A stretch of 64,000 nt of DNA, taken from assembly GCF_039542035.1 (NCBI RefSeq), contig NZ_BAABHJ010000002.1, forward strand, positions 62,001-126,000. The letters run 5' to 3'. The position numbers and the translations under genes were made by a program. The notes under the pieces were generated by a model. It ran no database searches, was not told the DNA's origin, and worked only from the letters and a program-made list of their open reading frames with translations. Below, piece after piece: positions 1-9,012 of the stretch (the first letter of the stretch is position 1; the number at the start of each line of letters is the position of its first letter). The stretch is from Actinoallomurus liliacearum. GTDB taxonomy: Bacteria; Actinomycetota; Actinomycetes; Streptosporangiales; Streptosporangiaceae.

Positions 1-391
1 CGCCGACGGCCAGGCAGACGTCGCCGTCCAGCGGCGCCTCGTGCAGGGGCGTCGCGTCGCCGGTCAGCTCGATCGCCACGATCCGGAAGCCGTCCTCGCG
101 TGCGGCGCGCACGGCGTCACCGATCGGCACGGGAGGTTCCCAGGTGATGAGGCGTTCGGTGCCGAGCGCGGTCTTGTTGACGTTCGGGTGGGTCAGAGGA
201 GTGGCGTTGCCGGCCAGCCACACGTGGTCGACGCCGAACGCCGCGGCGGAGCGGGTGATCGAGCCGATGTTGAACGGCTGGGTCACCGACTCGACGAGCA
301 GCGCGAGGCGGTCCTCGGTGCGCCTGCGCCACGTGCGGTTCAGGCGCTTGACGTCGGTGGGGCGCAGTTGCCGGCGCGCGTCCGTGGTCAC
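1..391 (-). CDS. TrmH/SpoU-family RNA 2'-O-methyltransferase, N-terminal part (runs off the window)
   Basis: Only the first ~130 residues are present, because the reading frame leaves the window on the left. The visible part contains the SpoU motif-1 region (QPFNIGSITRSAAAFGV), in which the Asn-Ile-Gly-x-x-x-R pattern is diagnostic of SAM-dependent ribose 2'-O-methyltransferases with a trefoil knot. The GTG start at 391-389 overlaps the stop of the upstream methyltransferase gene (GTGA), so the two are translationally coupled. Whether the target is tRNA or 23S rRNA cannot be told without the C-terminal half. Confidence 0.85.
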   Translation of the reverse strand, partial: MTTDARRQLRPTDVKRLNRTWRRRTEDRLALLVESVTQPFNIGSITRSAAAFGVDHVWLAGNATPLTHPNVNKTALGTERLITWEPPVPIGDAVRAAREDGFRIVAIELTGDATPLHEAPLDGDVCLAVG

Positions 392-993
392 GATGGTTCC
401 TTCGGGTCGACGGCCAGGACGCGGTACCCGGCACGGGAGGTGAGGCGTTGGGTCGGGTGGCCCTGGTCGGTGAGCCAGCGCTGCAGGGAGTCGGAGCCGA
501 GGTTCTTCTGCACGACCAGGTGGGCGCGGCCGCCGGGGGCGAGCCTGGCCAGCCAGGTCTCCAGCAGCGCGTGCAGGGCCTGCTTGCCGATGCGGATCGG
601 CGGGTTCGACCAGATCGCGGCGAACCGCAGCTCGGGGTCGATCCGGTCGGCCAAACTGAACCTTACATTGTCAAGGCCGGCGGTTTGGGCGTTACGCTCC
701 GCAGCAGTAAGGGCACGTTCATTGACGTCCACACCCCAGACCATCGCCTGCGGCGATCGGCTGGCCATGGTCAGGGCGATGGGCCCGTACCCGCAGCCCA
801 GGTCGAGCAGGTCTCCCCGTGGCGGGGGAGGGGGCACGGTCTCCAGCAGGACGCGGGTGCCCAGGTCGACGCGGTCGGGGGAGAACATCCCCCGGTCGGT
901 GGCGAGCCGCAGGTGAAGATCCGGCAGGACGAGGTCGACGGTGCCCGGTCTGCTGTCCGCCTGCGGCTGTCGCGCGAAGTAGTGCTCCCCCAC
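388..993 (-). CDS. RsmC/RlmG-like class I SAM-dependent methyltransferase
   Basis: A protein of about 201 residues resembling the C-terminal catalytic half of RsmC/RlmG guanine-N2 rRNA methyltransferases. It has the glycine-rich SAM loop LLDLGCGYGPIAL and the N6/N2-methylase signature SNPPIRIGK (NPPxxxGK). Start chosen at GTG 993, reading VGEHYF, because family members normally begin just before the conserved HYF; the open frame continues upstream without a good ribosome site. It overlaps the TrmH-like gene by 4 nt, giving a small RNA-modification operon. The substrate base is an inference from family. Confidence 0.8.
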   Translation of the reverse strand: MGEHYFARQPQADSRPGTVDLVLPDLHLRLATDRGMFSPDRVDLGTRVLLETVPPPPPRGDLLDLGCGYGPIALTMASRSPQAMVWGVDVNERALTAAERNAQTAGLDNVRFSLADRIDPELRFAAIWSNPPIRIGKQALHALLETWLARLAPGGRAHLVVQKNLGSDSLQRWLTDQGHPTQRLTSRAGYRVLAVDPKEPS

Positions 994-1056
994 GTCGGCT
1001 GACCGTACCAGCGTTCGGGTGGGGGTGACCTCAGGGGCGGGTCGGGGGAATCCCTG

Positions 1057-1545
1057 ATGGCCTTCCCGCCGATCCTGGCGCATCATCGCGATATGACGCA
1101 TCAACCGGATGTACCGAGCCGGTCGGAGACGACCTGGATCGCCATGTCGGCGGCCTCCGAAGGGCCCTGGGCCCTCGCGCTCGCAGGGGGAGCGACGGTC
1201 GGCCTGGCCGACTTCGCCCTGCACCTGCTGGGCTGGCACCTGAGCCTCGCCGCCCCGATCGCCCTCGGCCTGTCGGTGTTCTTCCTCATCGGCGCCGGCG
1301 GCGCGCTGCTGCGCCGCGGCCATGACCGCGCGCGGGCGTGGGCGCAGGCGCACCCGTGGTCGTACGCGGCGGTCCCGGCCGCGGGCACGGCGCTCACGGT
1401 GTTCGCGACCTACGTGTTCCTGTCCGGGCACGGCCTGTTCGGCAGCATGTGGGAGGGACTGTCCGACGGCCTGGGCGTCCTGGTCCTGCTGGGCATCATC
1501 GGGTATGTCGCGCGCGGCGTCCGCCCGGCCGCCCGCCGCGGCTGA
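1057..1545 (+). CDS. Small integral membrane protein of unknown function
   Basis: 162 residues. After a hydrophilic N-terminus of about 40 residues there are four hydrophobic stretches (roughly residues 41-60, 66-87, 105-125 and 137-153) separated by an Arg/His-rich loop, so a four-helix membrane protein is expected. The ATG at 1057 is preceded by GGGGGAA at a good distance. An internal ATG at 1093 would give a 150-residue form. I recognise no family. It faces convergently into the sigma-factor gene and is divergent from the methyltransferase pair. Confidence 0.6.
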   Translation: MAFPPILAHHRDMTHQPDVPSRSETTWIAMSAASEGPWALALAGGATVGLADFALHLLGWHLSLAAPIALGLSVFFLIGAGGALLRRGHDRARAWAQAHPWSYAAVPAAGTALTVFATYVFLSGHGLFGSMWEGLSDGLGVLVLLGIIGYVARGVRPAARRG

Positions 1546-1616
1546 ACCCCGGGACGGCGGCCGGGCGCCTCACACCCTGAGAGCCCTCAATGCGGCCCTG
1601 AGCGGCAGACCCGCTC

Positions 1617-2618
1617 TCAGCCGGGAAGCGAGGCCGGCAGCCCGAACGACGGGAGCACGCCGGTGTCGAAACGGGTAATGGCGCGGATCCGGTCGCCGCT
1701 TAGGGTGAGGACGACGAGGCCGATCCCGTGGGCGATGCCGGTCGGGCCGCGAAGGTAGGTCCCGAGCGCCGGCTGGCCGTTCGCGCGCGTCGGCACGAAG
1801 TCATAGGTCCAGTCCTGGCGGAGGATGGTGGCGTAGAAGCGGGCCACGTCGGCACGGCCCTGGTATTCGAGGGGGATCGGCGGCATGGACAGGTGGATGT
1901 CGTCGGTCAGCAGGGCGACCAGGGCGTCGATGTCGCCTGACCCGTATGCGCGGACGAACCTGGCCACGAGCGCCTGCTCGGCGGGTGAGCCCGGAGGGGG
2001 CGGCGGTTCGCCATCGCCGGACGGCGACAGACGACGCTGCAGCCCGGCGCGGGCCCGTTTGAGCGCGCTGGTGACCGATTCGACGGTCGTGTCGAGCATG
2101 TCGGCGACCTCGCCCGCGTGGAACCCGAGTACGTCGCGCAGGATGAGCACGGCGAGCTGGCGGGCCGGCAGGGCCTGGAGTGCGGTGACGAAGGCCAGCG
2201 AGATGGCCTCGCTCTGCTCGTACCGGGCCGCCGGGCCGAGCGTGCTTTCAAGGAGCACGTCGGGAAACGGTTCAAGCCAGACCGTCTCCCCAAGCCGGGT
2301 CGGCTCGGGCGGTTCGACCTGGGGGATGTCCCACGGCACGGCCGGGCGGCGGCTCGCCGAGCGGAGCGCGTCGAGGCACCGATTGGTGGCGATCCGGTAC
2401 AGCCAGGTGCGGATCGAGGCACGTTCCTTGAACGCCGCGATGCCCTGCCAGGCGGACAGGAGCGTGTCCTGCAGGGCGTCCTCCGCGTCCTGGAAGGATC
2501 CGAGCATCCGGTAGCAGTGCGCGTGCAGCTCTCGACGGTATGGCTCGGTCAGTTCCCGGAACGCGTCGCCGTCCCCGGCTCGCGCCCTGCCGATCAGATC
2601 GGCGGTTGCCGTCCCCAC
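1617..2618 (-). CDS. ECF sigma-70 factor with C-terminal SnoaL-like domain
   Basis: 333 residues. Region 2 (residues ~10-90) carries YRRELHAHCYRMLGSFQDAE and the RTWLYRIATNRCLD stretch typical of the TIGR02960/SigG-like ECF group. Region 4 (~150-205) has the helix-turn-helix LGFHAGEVADMLDTTVESV. A Pro-rich linker (PPPPPGSP) leads to a ~120-residue C-terminal domain (ALVARFVRAYGSGDIDALVALL) with an NTF2/SnoaL fold. No anti-sigma gene is adjacent; in such ECFs the C-terminal domain is thought to tune activity in place of an anti-sigma factor. Targets are unknown; the divergent SDR gene at 2790 is a candidate. Confidence 0.85.
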   Translation of the reverse strand: MGTATADLIGRARAGDGDAFRELTEPYRRELHAHCYRMLGSFQDAEDALQDTLLSAWQGIAAFKERASIRTWLYRIATNRCLDALRSASRRPAVPWDIPQVEPPEPTRLGETVWLEPFPDVLLESTLGPAARYEQSEAISLAFVTALQALPARQLAVLILRDVLGFHAGEVADMLDTTVESVTSALKRARAGLQRRLSPSGDGEPPPPPGSPAEQALVARFVRAYGSGDIDALVALLTDDIHLSMPPIPLEYQGRADVARFYATILRQDWTYDFVPTRANGQPALGTYLRGPTGIAHGIGLVVLTLSGDRIRAITRFDTGVLPSFGLPASLPG

Positions 2619-2789
2619 TCTGGGGTCACCTCTCTCCCGCGGGTCGTGTCGTACGCAGTATGGACGTCGGCCAAGGCGTGAACTGGGCGCTCGGCGGGCG
2701 CCCAGTTCGGTGACTTTGCCGCGTCTGCATCCTCGACGGCTCGGACGGCCGGGGTACGCCGCGGACCGTCCGTTTTCTCAGGAGGACGC

Positions 2790-3515
2790 ATGTCGATCGC
2801 AGGCAAGACGATTCTGGTGACCGGGGCCAACCGCGGTATCGGGCGGGCGCTGGTCGAGGAGGCTTTGAGCAGGGGAGCGGAGCGCGTTTACGCCGGTACG
2901 CGCCGGCCGCTGAGCCACATGGACGGGCGTGTCACGCCGCTGACCCTGGACGTGACCAGCGAGGAGCAGGTTCAGGCGGCCGTCGAGAGCGTGGCGTCGC
3001 TCGACATCCTCATCAACAACGCCGGGGTGGCGATCTACGAAGACCTCGGCGATCGGGCCGCGCTCGAACGGTTGCTGGCCGTCAACCTGTACGGCACGTA
3101 CGGCGTGTCCCAGGCGTTCCTGCCCCTGCTGACCGCTTCGAAGGGAGCGATCGTCAACGTTCTGTCGCTGGCGGCCGTCGCGGCCGTGCCGGTCATGCCG
3201 GCCTACTCGGTCTCGAAGGCGGCCGCGTTCTCGTTGTCCCAGTCGATGCGCGCGCTGCTGGCCGGGCGGGGTGTGCGGGTCCACGCCGTGCTGAGCGGGC
3301 CGGTCGACACCGACATGTCCAGCGTGCTCGACATTCCCAAGGCGGCTCCGGGATCGGTCGCGCGGAGCATCTTCGACGGAGTGGAAAAGGAGGAGGAGGA
3401 CATCTTCCCCGATACTCTCGCGGAATCCGTGGCCGACGGTTGGCGCGGCGGGGTGGCGAAGGCGCTCGAACGCCAGAACGCGACGCTCCTGGGGGCGGCG
3501 CCCGCCGCTTCGTAA
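2790..3515 (+). CDS. SDR family NAD(P)-dependent oxidoreductase
   Basis: 241 residues, classical SDR length. It has the cofactor motif VTGANRGIGRA near residue 11, the NNAG motif, and the catalytic YSVSK pair (Tyr and Lys four apart) preceded by a Ser in NVLSLAAV. The short length and DVTSEEQV segment match the SDR group acting on small carbonyl substrates, but the substrate cannot be read from sequence. A good ribosome site (CAGGAGGA) lies just upstream of the ATG. It is divergent from the ECF sigma gene across ~170 nt and could be under its control. Confidence 0.85.
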   Translation: MSIAGKTILVTGANRGIGRALVEEALSRGAERVYAGTRRPLSHMDGRVTPLTLDVTSEEQVQAAVESVASLDILINNAGVAIYEDLGDRAALERLLAVNLYGTYGVSQAFLPLLTASKGAIVNVLSLAAVAAVPVMPAYSVSKAAAFSLSQSMRALLAGRGVRVHAVLSGPVDTDMSSVLDIPKAAPGSVARSIFDGVEKEEEDIFPDTLAESVADGWRGGVAKALERQNATLLGAAPAAS

Positions 3516-3537
3516 GGGCGCCGCTTCGGACGGCCGG

Positions 3538-4485
3538 TCAGGGCAGGCGCTGGAACCACACCAGCGACAGCCCGCCGGCCGTCAGGGCCAGCAGCAGCGC
3601 GCCGAAGATGTACTGCGAGGCCGCCTCCTGGCGTTCGATGCGGTACCCCAGCGAACTGCCGATGTGCCGGTACACCTCCGACAGCTCGGACCCGGCCTGC
3701 GCCTCGTACGCCTTGCCGGACGTGTCGTTCGCGAGGTTTCGCAGCGTGGTCTTGTTGACCTGCACCGGCACGGTCTCCCCGTCGATGTCGACGGTGCCGT
3801 ACGGGGTGCCGAACGCGATCGTCGACACCGGTACCTTCGCGGCGCGGGCCGCGGCGGCGGCCTCGGTGACCGACCGGCCGCTCTGGTTGTCGCCGTCGGA
3901 CAACAGGACGATGTGCGAGGGCGGCGGGTCCTGGTTCGCGCGGGCGTCGAACGACCGGATCGACTGCAGGGAGGTGAACACCGCCTCCCCGATCGCGGTG
4001 CCCTTGCCCAGTTGCAGCCCGTCGACGGCGTGCCCCACCGCCTCCCGGTCGAAGGTCGGGGCGACCACGGCGGAGGCGCTGCCGGAGAAGCTGACCAGGC
4101 CGACGTTGAACCGCATCGGCAGGTCCTGAACGAACTTCTTCGCCGCGGCCTTGGCGGCGTCCAGGCGGGTCGGGGCGACGTCCGTGGCCTTCATCGACAG
4201 GGACACGTCGATCGCCACGATGATCGTGGCGCGCTCCCGCGGCACCTTCACGGGCTTGGCGGGCCGCGCGAACCCGACCGTCATCAAGATCACCGAGAGC
4301 AGGAACAGCGTCGCCGCCAGGTGCCGGCGCCATCCGGGGCGGCGCGGCGCGATCTGCGACAGCAACGCCAGGTTGGAGAACCGCACCGCCGCCTGCCGCC
4401 GGCGGGCCTGCATCAGCAGGTACGCGCCGACCAGCAGCGGCACGAGCGCCAGCAGCCACAGACGTCCGGGAGACAGGAAGGTCAT
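3538..4485 (-). CDS. VWA-domain membrane protein (BatA-like)
   Basis: 315 residues. Two N-terminal membrane helices (about residues 8-25 and 57-75) precede a von Willebrand A domain with an intact MIDAS: DVSLSMKATD (DxSxS), a downstream Thr in GKGTAIGEA and SDGDN. A third membrane helix sits at the C-terminus. The layout is that of BatA-type proteins partnered with MoxR AAA+ ATPases and DUF58 proteins. The ATG overlaps the stop of the DUF58 gene by 4 nt; this is the last gene of the MoxR operon. Confidence 0.88.
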   Translation of the reverse strand: MTFLSPGRLWLLALVPLLVGAYLLMQARRRQAAVRFSNLALLSQIAPRRPGWRRHLAATLFLLSVILMTVGFARPAKPVKVPRERATIIVAIDVSLSMKATDVAPTRLDAAKAAAKKFVQDLPMRFNVGLVSFSGSASAVVAPTFDREAVGHAVDGLQLGKGTAIGEAVFTSLQSIRSFDARANQDPPPSHIVLLSDGDNQSGRSVTEAAAAARAAKVPVSTIAFGTPYGTVDIDGETVPVQVNKTTLRNLANDTSGKAYEAQAGSELSEVYRHIGSSLGYRIERQEAASQYIFGALLLALTAGGLSLVWFQRLP

Positions 4486-5438
4486 GGGCGGGCTCCTCCC
4501 GGCTGCGGACGGCCCGCGACGCGCCGCTGCTGCAGCGCGAACCGGGCCACGTCGGTGATCCAGTCACGGTCGGTGCGCAGCACCAGATGGGACACCCCGC
4601 TGCCGCGGATCGCCTCGCGGATCCGGGCGCGCTGGGCGGCCGCCGCGGCCGCGTACGCGGCACGGACCCGGCCCGACAGGATGATCTCGCGGGTCTCGCC
4701 GGTCTCCGGGTCGGTCATCATCACCGGCCCGACGGCGGGCAGGTCCAGCTCCCTCGGATCGATGATCTCCACGGCGATCACCTGGTTGCGGGCGGCGAGA
4801 CGGCGCAGCGGACGCTGCCACGCCAGCTCCCCGCCCGCGCTCTCCTGTCCGTCCAGGAAGTCGGAGATGACCACGCGCAGGCCCCGTTTGACCTGGCCGC
4901 GGGCCAGCCCGGAGATCCCCTCGGCCAGGCGCGGGCCGGGCGCGCCGCCGGATGCGCGGGGGGTGTCCAGCAGCGCCTGCAACAGGGCGTACGTGGCCGC
5001 GCGGCCGGTGCGGGCGGGCCAGCGGCGCACCGGACCGCCGTGCATGATGTAGGCGCCGAGCCGGTCCCCGAGGCGGGCGGTGAGGAACCCGACGGCGGCC
5101 AGGGCCGCGACGGCCAGGTCGCGTTTGGTCATCCGCGCGGTGCCGAAGTCCATGCTGGGCGACATGTCGACCAGCGCCCATGTCTCCAGCTCATGGTCGG
5201 CGATCAGGTCCCGTACGTGCGGGACGGTCGTGCGGGCGGTGACGGCCCAGTCCATGTGCCGGACGTCGTCCTCACCGGGCTGGTAGAGGCGGGCCTCGGC
5301 CAGGTCGCTGCCGGGCCCGGGCAGCAGGCCCAGGTGCTCACCGTGCAGCAGCCCGTCGAGGCGGCGCGTCACCTTCAGCTCCAGCCGCCGCAGGGACTGC
5401 TCGGGCGCGAGCCGGCTGAGTTTCGCTGATCTGCTCAT
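4482..5438 (-). CDS. DUF58 domain-containing protein
   Basis: 318 residues, soluble. The hallmark DUF58 stretch PGEDDVRHMDWAVTART lies at about residues 53-69, followed by a VWA-like fold with VDMSPSM (DxSxS). DUF58 proteins are found almost always between a MoxR ATPase and VWA proteins, and are thought to be client adaptors in assembly of metal-dependent or envelope complexes. Both ends overlap neighbours by 4 nt (ATGA), so this is a tightly coupled three-gene operon. Confidence 0.88.
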   Translation of the reverse strand: MSRSAKLSRLAPEQSLRRLELKVTRRLDGLLHGEHLGLLPGPGSDLAEARLYQPGEDDVRHMDWAVTARTTVPHVRDLIADHELETWALVDMSPSMDFGTARMTKRDLAVAALAAVGFLTARLGDRLGAYIMHGGPVRRWPARTGRAATYALLQALLDTPRASGGAPGPRLAEGISGLARGQVKRGLRVVISDFLDGQESAGGELAWQRPLRRLAARNQVIAVEIIDPRELDLPAVGPVMMTDPETGETREIILSGRVRAAYAAAAAAQRARIREAIRGSGVSHLVLRTDRDWITDVARFALQQRRVAGRPQPGGARP

Positions 5439-6439
5439 GAGGCGTGCTGGTGGTTCCAGACCACGCGCGGCGGCGGGACCGTGGCCAGGATCCGCTCGAT
5501 GATCGTGACGGGGTCGATGCCGTCGGCGACGGCGTCGAAGGACAGCAGAACCCGGTGGGACATCACGTCGACGGCCACGGCGCGGACGTCGTCGGGCAGC
5601 ACGTAGTCACGCCCGCGCAGCAGCGCCAGCGCGCGGGCGGAGGCGACGAGACCGAGCGTGGCGCGGGGACTGGCGCCGATCTCGATGACGCCTTTGAGGT
5701 CGGACAGGCGGTACTGCTCCGGTTCGCGGGTGGCCATCACGAGCCGCACGATGTAGTCGGCGACCAGTTCGTGCACGGCGATGTCGTCGGCGGCGCGCTG
5801 CAAGGCGATGAGGCCGTCGGGATCGAGGATCCGCGTCGCGTCCGGCGGGTCGACGCTCATCCGCTGCAGGATCTGCATCTCCTCGCTCGCGCCGGGGTAG
5901 GCGACGTTGACCTTCATCAAGAACCGGTCCCGCTGCGCCTCGGGCAGCGGGTAGACGCCCTCGGACTCGATGGGGTTCTGCGTGGCGATCACCACGAACG
6001 GCTTCGGCAGCGGGTGGGTCCGCCCGCCGAGGGACACCTGACGCTCGGCCATCACCTCAAGCAGCGCGGACTGCACCTTCGCCGGGGCGCGGTTGATCTC
6101 GTCGGCGAGGATGAAGTTGGCGAAGACCGGGCCGAGATCCACGTCGAACTGCTCGGTGGACGGATGGTAGATCCGGGTCCCCACGATGTCGGAGGGCACC
6201 AGGTCGGGGGTGAACTGCAGGCGGGCGAACGACCCGCCGACGACGGTGGCCAGGGTGCCGACGGCGAGGGTCTTGGCGACGCCGGGAACGCCCTCGAGCA
6301 GACAGTGGCCGCGCGCGAGCAGGGCGATGACCATGCGCTCGACCATGTGTTCCTGGCCGACGATGACCTTTTTGACCTCCGCCACGCTCTGCTGCAGCAG
6401 AGCCGCCGCCTCTTCGATGTCACCTATGGCGATCGTCAT
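5435..6439 (-). CDS. MoxR-family AAA+ ATPase
   Basis: 334 residues. Walker A is GVPGVAKT (about residue 51), Walker B is FILADEINRAP, sensor-1 is VIATQNPIE, and the arginine finger region is PEAQRDRFLMKV. This is the complete MoxR core with the C-terminal lid. It acts as a chaperone-like ATPase that activates client complexes through the co-transcribed DUF58 and VWA proteins. It is the first gene of the operon. The 127-nt gap to the divergent pseudokinase-like gene should hold both promoters. Confidence 0.92.
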   Translation of the reverse strand: MTIAIGDIEEAAALLQQSVAEVKKVIVGQEHMVERMVIALLARGHCLLEGVPGVAKTLAVGTLATVVGGSFARLQFTPDLVPSDIVGTRIYHPSTEQFDVDLGPVFANFILADEINRAPAKVQSALLEVMAERQVSLGGRTHPLPKPFVVIATQNPIESEGVYPLPEAQRDRFLMKVNVAYPGASEEMQILQRMSVDPPDATRILDPDGLIALQRAADDIAVHELVADYIVRLVMATREPEQYRLSDLKGVIEIGASPRATLGLVASARALALLRGRDYVLPDDVRAVAVDVMSHRVLLSFDAVADGIDPVTIIERILATVPPPRVVWNHQHAS

Positions 6440-6566
6440 CTATTCCCTCGGGTCAGGGGCGTGCGCCGACGCTGACGACCCTATGCGATTCAGGCGAAAA
6501 GTCGTCTGATCCCCTAGCTGTTAGGGTGTCGCGCGCGACACGGTCACGCCGGGGGAGGGGGCATCG

Positions 6567-7349
6567 ATGCCCAAACCGCTGCAGGTCGGCGATCCAGCCG
6601 AGCTGGGGCCGTTCCGGCTGCGCTCCCGGCTGCGCGAGTCCGTCGCCGGAATCGTCTACCTGGGCACCGACCCGAACGGCCGATCGGTGACGGTGGCGTT
6701 GCTGACCACCGCCGCGGCCGGTGACGCCGCCGCCCGGGACCGGTTCCGCGCGGCGATCGCGCGTGAGACGCCGCCACCGGATTCGGTGCCGCGGGTGCTG
6801 CCGGAACCCGGAGCGGGCGGGCCCGCTCCGGTGGTCGCGGCGCTGACCGAGGGCGGCGCGCCGTGGGTGGCGACGACGTACGAGGAGGGCTGTCCGGGCG
6901 CGGAGCGGTTCCTGGAGCCGGTGCTGCCGCAGCGCGGGTGGACGGGCCGGACCCGCCGGGGCCCGCAGTTCCAGGCGCACTGGGTGTCCGGCCCGGTCGA
7001 TCCGGCGGTCGGTGTCGAGGGCCCGCCGGTCGCCGGTCCGGTGGCGGCGCTCGGTGATTCGAAGGGGCTGGCCGCCGCGGTGCTGTCCCTGGCGGCGTTG
7101 CTGGCGTTGCTGGCCCTGCTGGTGCTCCTGCTGTTCTCCTGCGAGCCGACGCAGCCGACCCCGCCGATTCCGACGGAGACCCCCACGTCGTCGCCGGGCA
7201 GCCCGGAGCCGTCGCCGTCGCTGACGTCGCCGCGGCCGTCGCCGTCCCCGGGCCGGTCGACGCCGGGGAGCCCGCGGCCCACGCCCAGCGGCAGCCAGGA
7301 CACCGGGAACCCCCCGGGTGGCCCGCTGGCCGGCGTCGGGGGCGGCTGA
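6567..7349 (+). CDS. Degenerate Ser/Thr-kinase-like single-pass membrane protein
   Basis: 260 residues. Residues 5-60 resemble the N-lobe of actinobacterial Ser/Thr kinases (GDPAELGPFRLRSRL then VYLGTDPNGR), but the glycine loop is lost (LRESVAGIVYLG) and the VAxK lysine is replaced (VTVALLTT). The HRD and DFG motifs of the C-lobe are absent altogether. After a variable linker comes one membrane helix (~residues 172-191, Leu/Ala-rich) ending at a Cys, then a Pro/Ser/Thr-rich outer tail. It is divergent from the MoxR operon. A regulatory or structural relict is likely and kinase activity is not expected. Confidence 0.6.
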   Translation: MPKPLQVGDPAELGPFRLRSRLRESVAGIVYLGTDPNGRSVTVALLTTAAAGDAAARDRFRAAIARETPPPDSVPRVLPEPGAGGPAPVVAALTEGGAPWVATTYEEGCPGAERFLEPVLPQRGWTGRTRRGPQFQAHWVSGPVDPAVGVEGPPVAGPVAALGDSKGLAAAVLSLAALLALLALLVLLLFSCEPTQPTPPIPTETPTSSPGSPEPSPSLTSPRPSPSPGRSTPGSPRPTPSGSQDTGNPPGGPLAGVGGG

Positions 7350-7367
7350 ACCGGCGCGTTCAGGGGA

Positions 7368-7405
7368 CGACGCCGAATGGGTCACCGGCCGGGTTCTCGG
7401 CGTCG
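7368..7405. terminator. Hairpin between convergent genes
   Basis: Perfect 9-bp arms CGACGCCGA (7368-7376) and TCGGCGTCG (7397-7405) with a 20-nt loop sit between the ends of the kinase-like gene and the carboxylesterase. There is no T-tract, which is normal for high-GC actinomycetes; a bidirectional terminator role is inferred. Confidence 0.4.
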
Positions 7406-7438
7406 ACGGCGGATCGACCGGGCGGACTGGATCCTCGT

Positions 7439-8926
7439 CTATGTGAGGTCGAAGGGGGCCGGGTCGTGTCGTTCCCAGATCCGGCGAGAGGCCTCTTCCG
7501 GGTAAGGCAGGGTCTTCGACTCGATGTCCAGGACGCGGGTCAGCCGTCGCTCGGGCCGGTGGGCGGGCCACCCGGGGTCGCCGGTCGTGGCGAAGCGGAC
7601 CCATGCCCGCTGCAGTTCCCGGGATACCGCCGAGACCTCCGGTGGTGGCCGGTCGCCGAAGAGGTGCCGGCCGGCGGGGCTGTCCAACGTGGCGAACACC
7701 AGGGGAACGTCGAGGCTGTGGCAGGCGCCCAGGACTCCGCCGGACGCCGGAGCCGCTAGTTGCAGCTCGAAGAGGAACGACGTGCCTCCAGCCGCTTGGT
7801 TCGCCTGGGCCAGTTGCAGTGAGGGCATCCGGAAGAGGGCATCGGAGTACACCAGTTCGAGCAGCTCTTCAGGGGTGGCCTGTGGGTAGGCGGCACGGTA
7901 GGCGTCGGCGCCGTCCGGTGCCGGGGCGAACAGCTCCAGGGCCGTACGGGCCTCGTCCTCGGTGAAGGTGCCCAGCCGCCCCATCATGACGCTGAACAGC
8001 CGGAATTCATCGCGAGTGTGGCCGACGAGGAGCTCGATTCCGCCCGTACCGCCGCCGGCCAGCGCCCTCCAGGGCGTTTCGGTGAGCACCACGCCGTCGA
8101 GGACCGGGCACACGGCGACACCGAGCTGCGAGAGCCGACCCCAACTCCTGCGGTGGCCGGGAAGGTCGACACCAAGAGCGGTGAGCTCGCCGGCCAGGCG
8201 CAGGGGGTCGATGCCGGACAGGGCTTCGGCGTCCGGTGCCGCACCGACCCGGCCCGCGAGCGCGGCGGCGACTTCTTCCGCCAGCGCGCGGGTGCACAGC
8301 GATCCCGGCACCGAGTGCGCGATGGCCCTGCGGAACAACCCGCGCGCCCGCTTCATCGTCAGCAGGGCCGCGATCGATCCCGCCCCGGCGGACTGTCCCG
8401 CTACCGTGACCTGGTCAGGGTCTCCGCCGAAAGCGGCGATGTTGCGCTGTACCCATTCCAAGGCCGCGATCTGGTCGAGGAACCCGCGATTGGCCGGGGC
8501 GCCCTCGATGAGAGCGAAACCCTCGACCGCCACCCGGTAGTTGATGCTCACCACGACCAGGCCCGCGCCGGTCAGGGCCGCAGGGTCGTACATCGGATCG
8601 CTGGAGGCCCCCGCGATGTAGGCGCCACCGTGGATCCACACCAGCACGGGCAGCCCGGCCGCCCCCAGGGCCGGGGTGCTGACGTTGAGCGTGAGCCAGT
8701 CGTTCCCGATTGAGCTCTCGGCCGTCGGTCCCGCCTGCGGAGCCACGGGGCCGAACTCGGTCGCCGGCCTCGCCCCGTCCCACCCCTTGACCGGGGCAGG
8801 TGCCTGGAAGCGCAGCGGTCCGACCGGCGGCTGAGCATAGGGGATGCCACGGAACACCGCATGTTCTCCCCGCCGGCGCCCTTCGACGAGGCCCTCCGCG
8901 GTCCGTGCTCTCGGTTGTTCGGACAT
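7439..8926 (-). CDS. Type B carboxylesterase (COesterase family)
   Basis: 495 residues, the usual length for the family. It has the nucleophile elbow GQSAGAG (Ser about residue 200), the N-terminal FRGIPYAQPPVGPLRF signature, the oxyanion-hole segment WIHGGAY, and a C-terminal His in ACHSLDVPLVF. No signal peptide is visible, so it is probably cytoplasmic and acts on small esters, like p-nitrobenzyl esterases. It is transcribed divergently from a TetR gene 86 nt away, a typical self-contained repressor/target pair. Confidence 0.9.
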   Translation of the reverse strand: MSEQPRARTAEGLVEGRRRGEHAVFRGIPYAQPPVGPLRFQAPAPVKGWDGARPATEFGPVAPQAGPTAESSIGNDWLTLNVSTPALGAAGLPVLVWIHGGAYIAGASSDPMYDPAALTGAGLVVVSINYRVAVEGFALIEGAPANRGFLDQIAALEWVQRNIAAFGGDPDQVTVAGQSAGAGSIAALLTMKRARGLFRRAIAHSVPGSLCTRALAEEVAAALAGRVGAAPDAEALSGIDPLRLAGELTALGVDLPGHRRSWGRLSQLGVAVCPVLDGVVLTETPWRALAGGGTGGIELLVGHTRDEFRLFSVMMGRLGTFTEDEARTALELFAPAPDGADAYRAAYPQATPEELLELVYSDALFRMPSLQLAQANQAAGGTSFLFELQLAAPASGGVLGACHSLDVPLVFATLDSPAGRHLFGDRPPPEVSAVSRELQRAWVRFATTGDPGWPAHRPERRLTRVLDIESKTLPYPEEASRRIWERHDPAPFDLT

Positions 8927-9012
8927 GCCACACCCTTCCTCCGCGAACGGACTCCCAGCGTTTATCGGTCAGATGTAATATGTCAACTGTATTGGAACAG
9001 GGAGGGGTGACG

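Noticed and set aside
1577..1620. Inverted repeat CTGAGAGC/GCTCTCAG as terminator between the membrane protein and sigma genes
   Set aside because: Only 8 bp with a 28-nt loop and it runs into the sigma stop codon; too weak to list.
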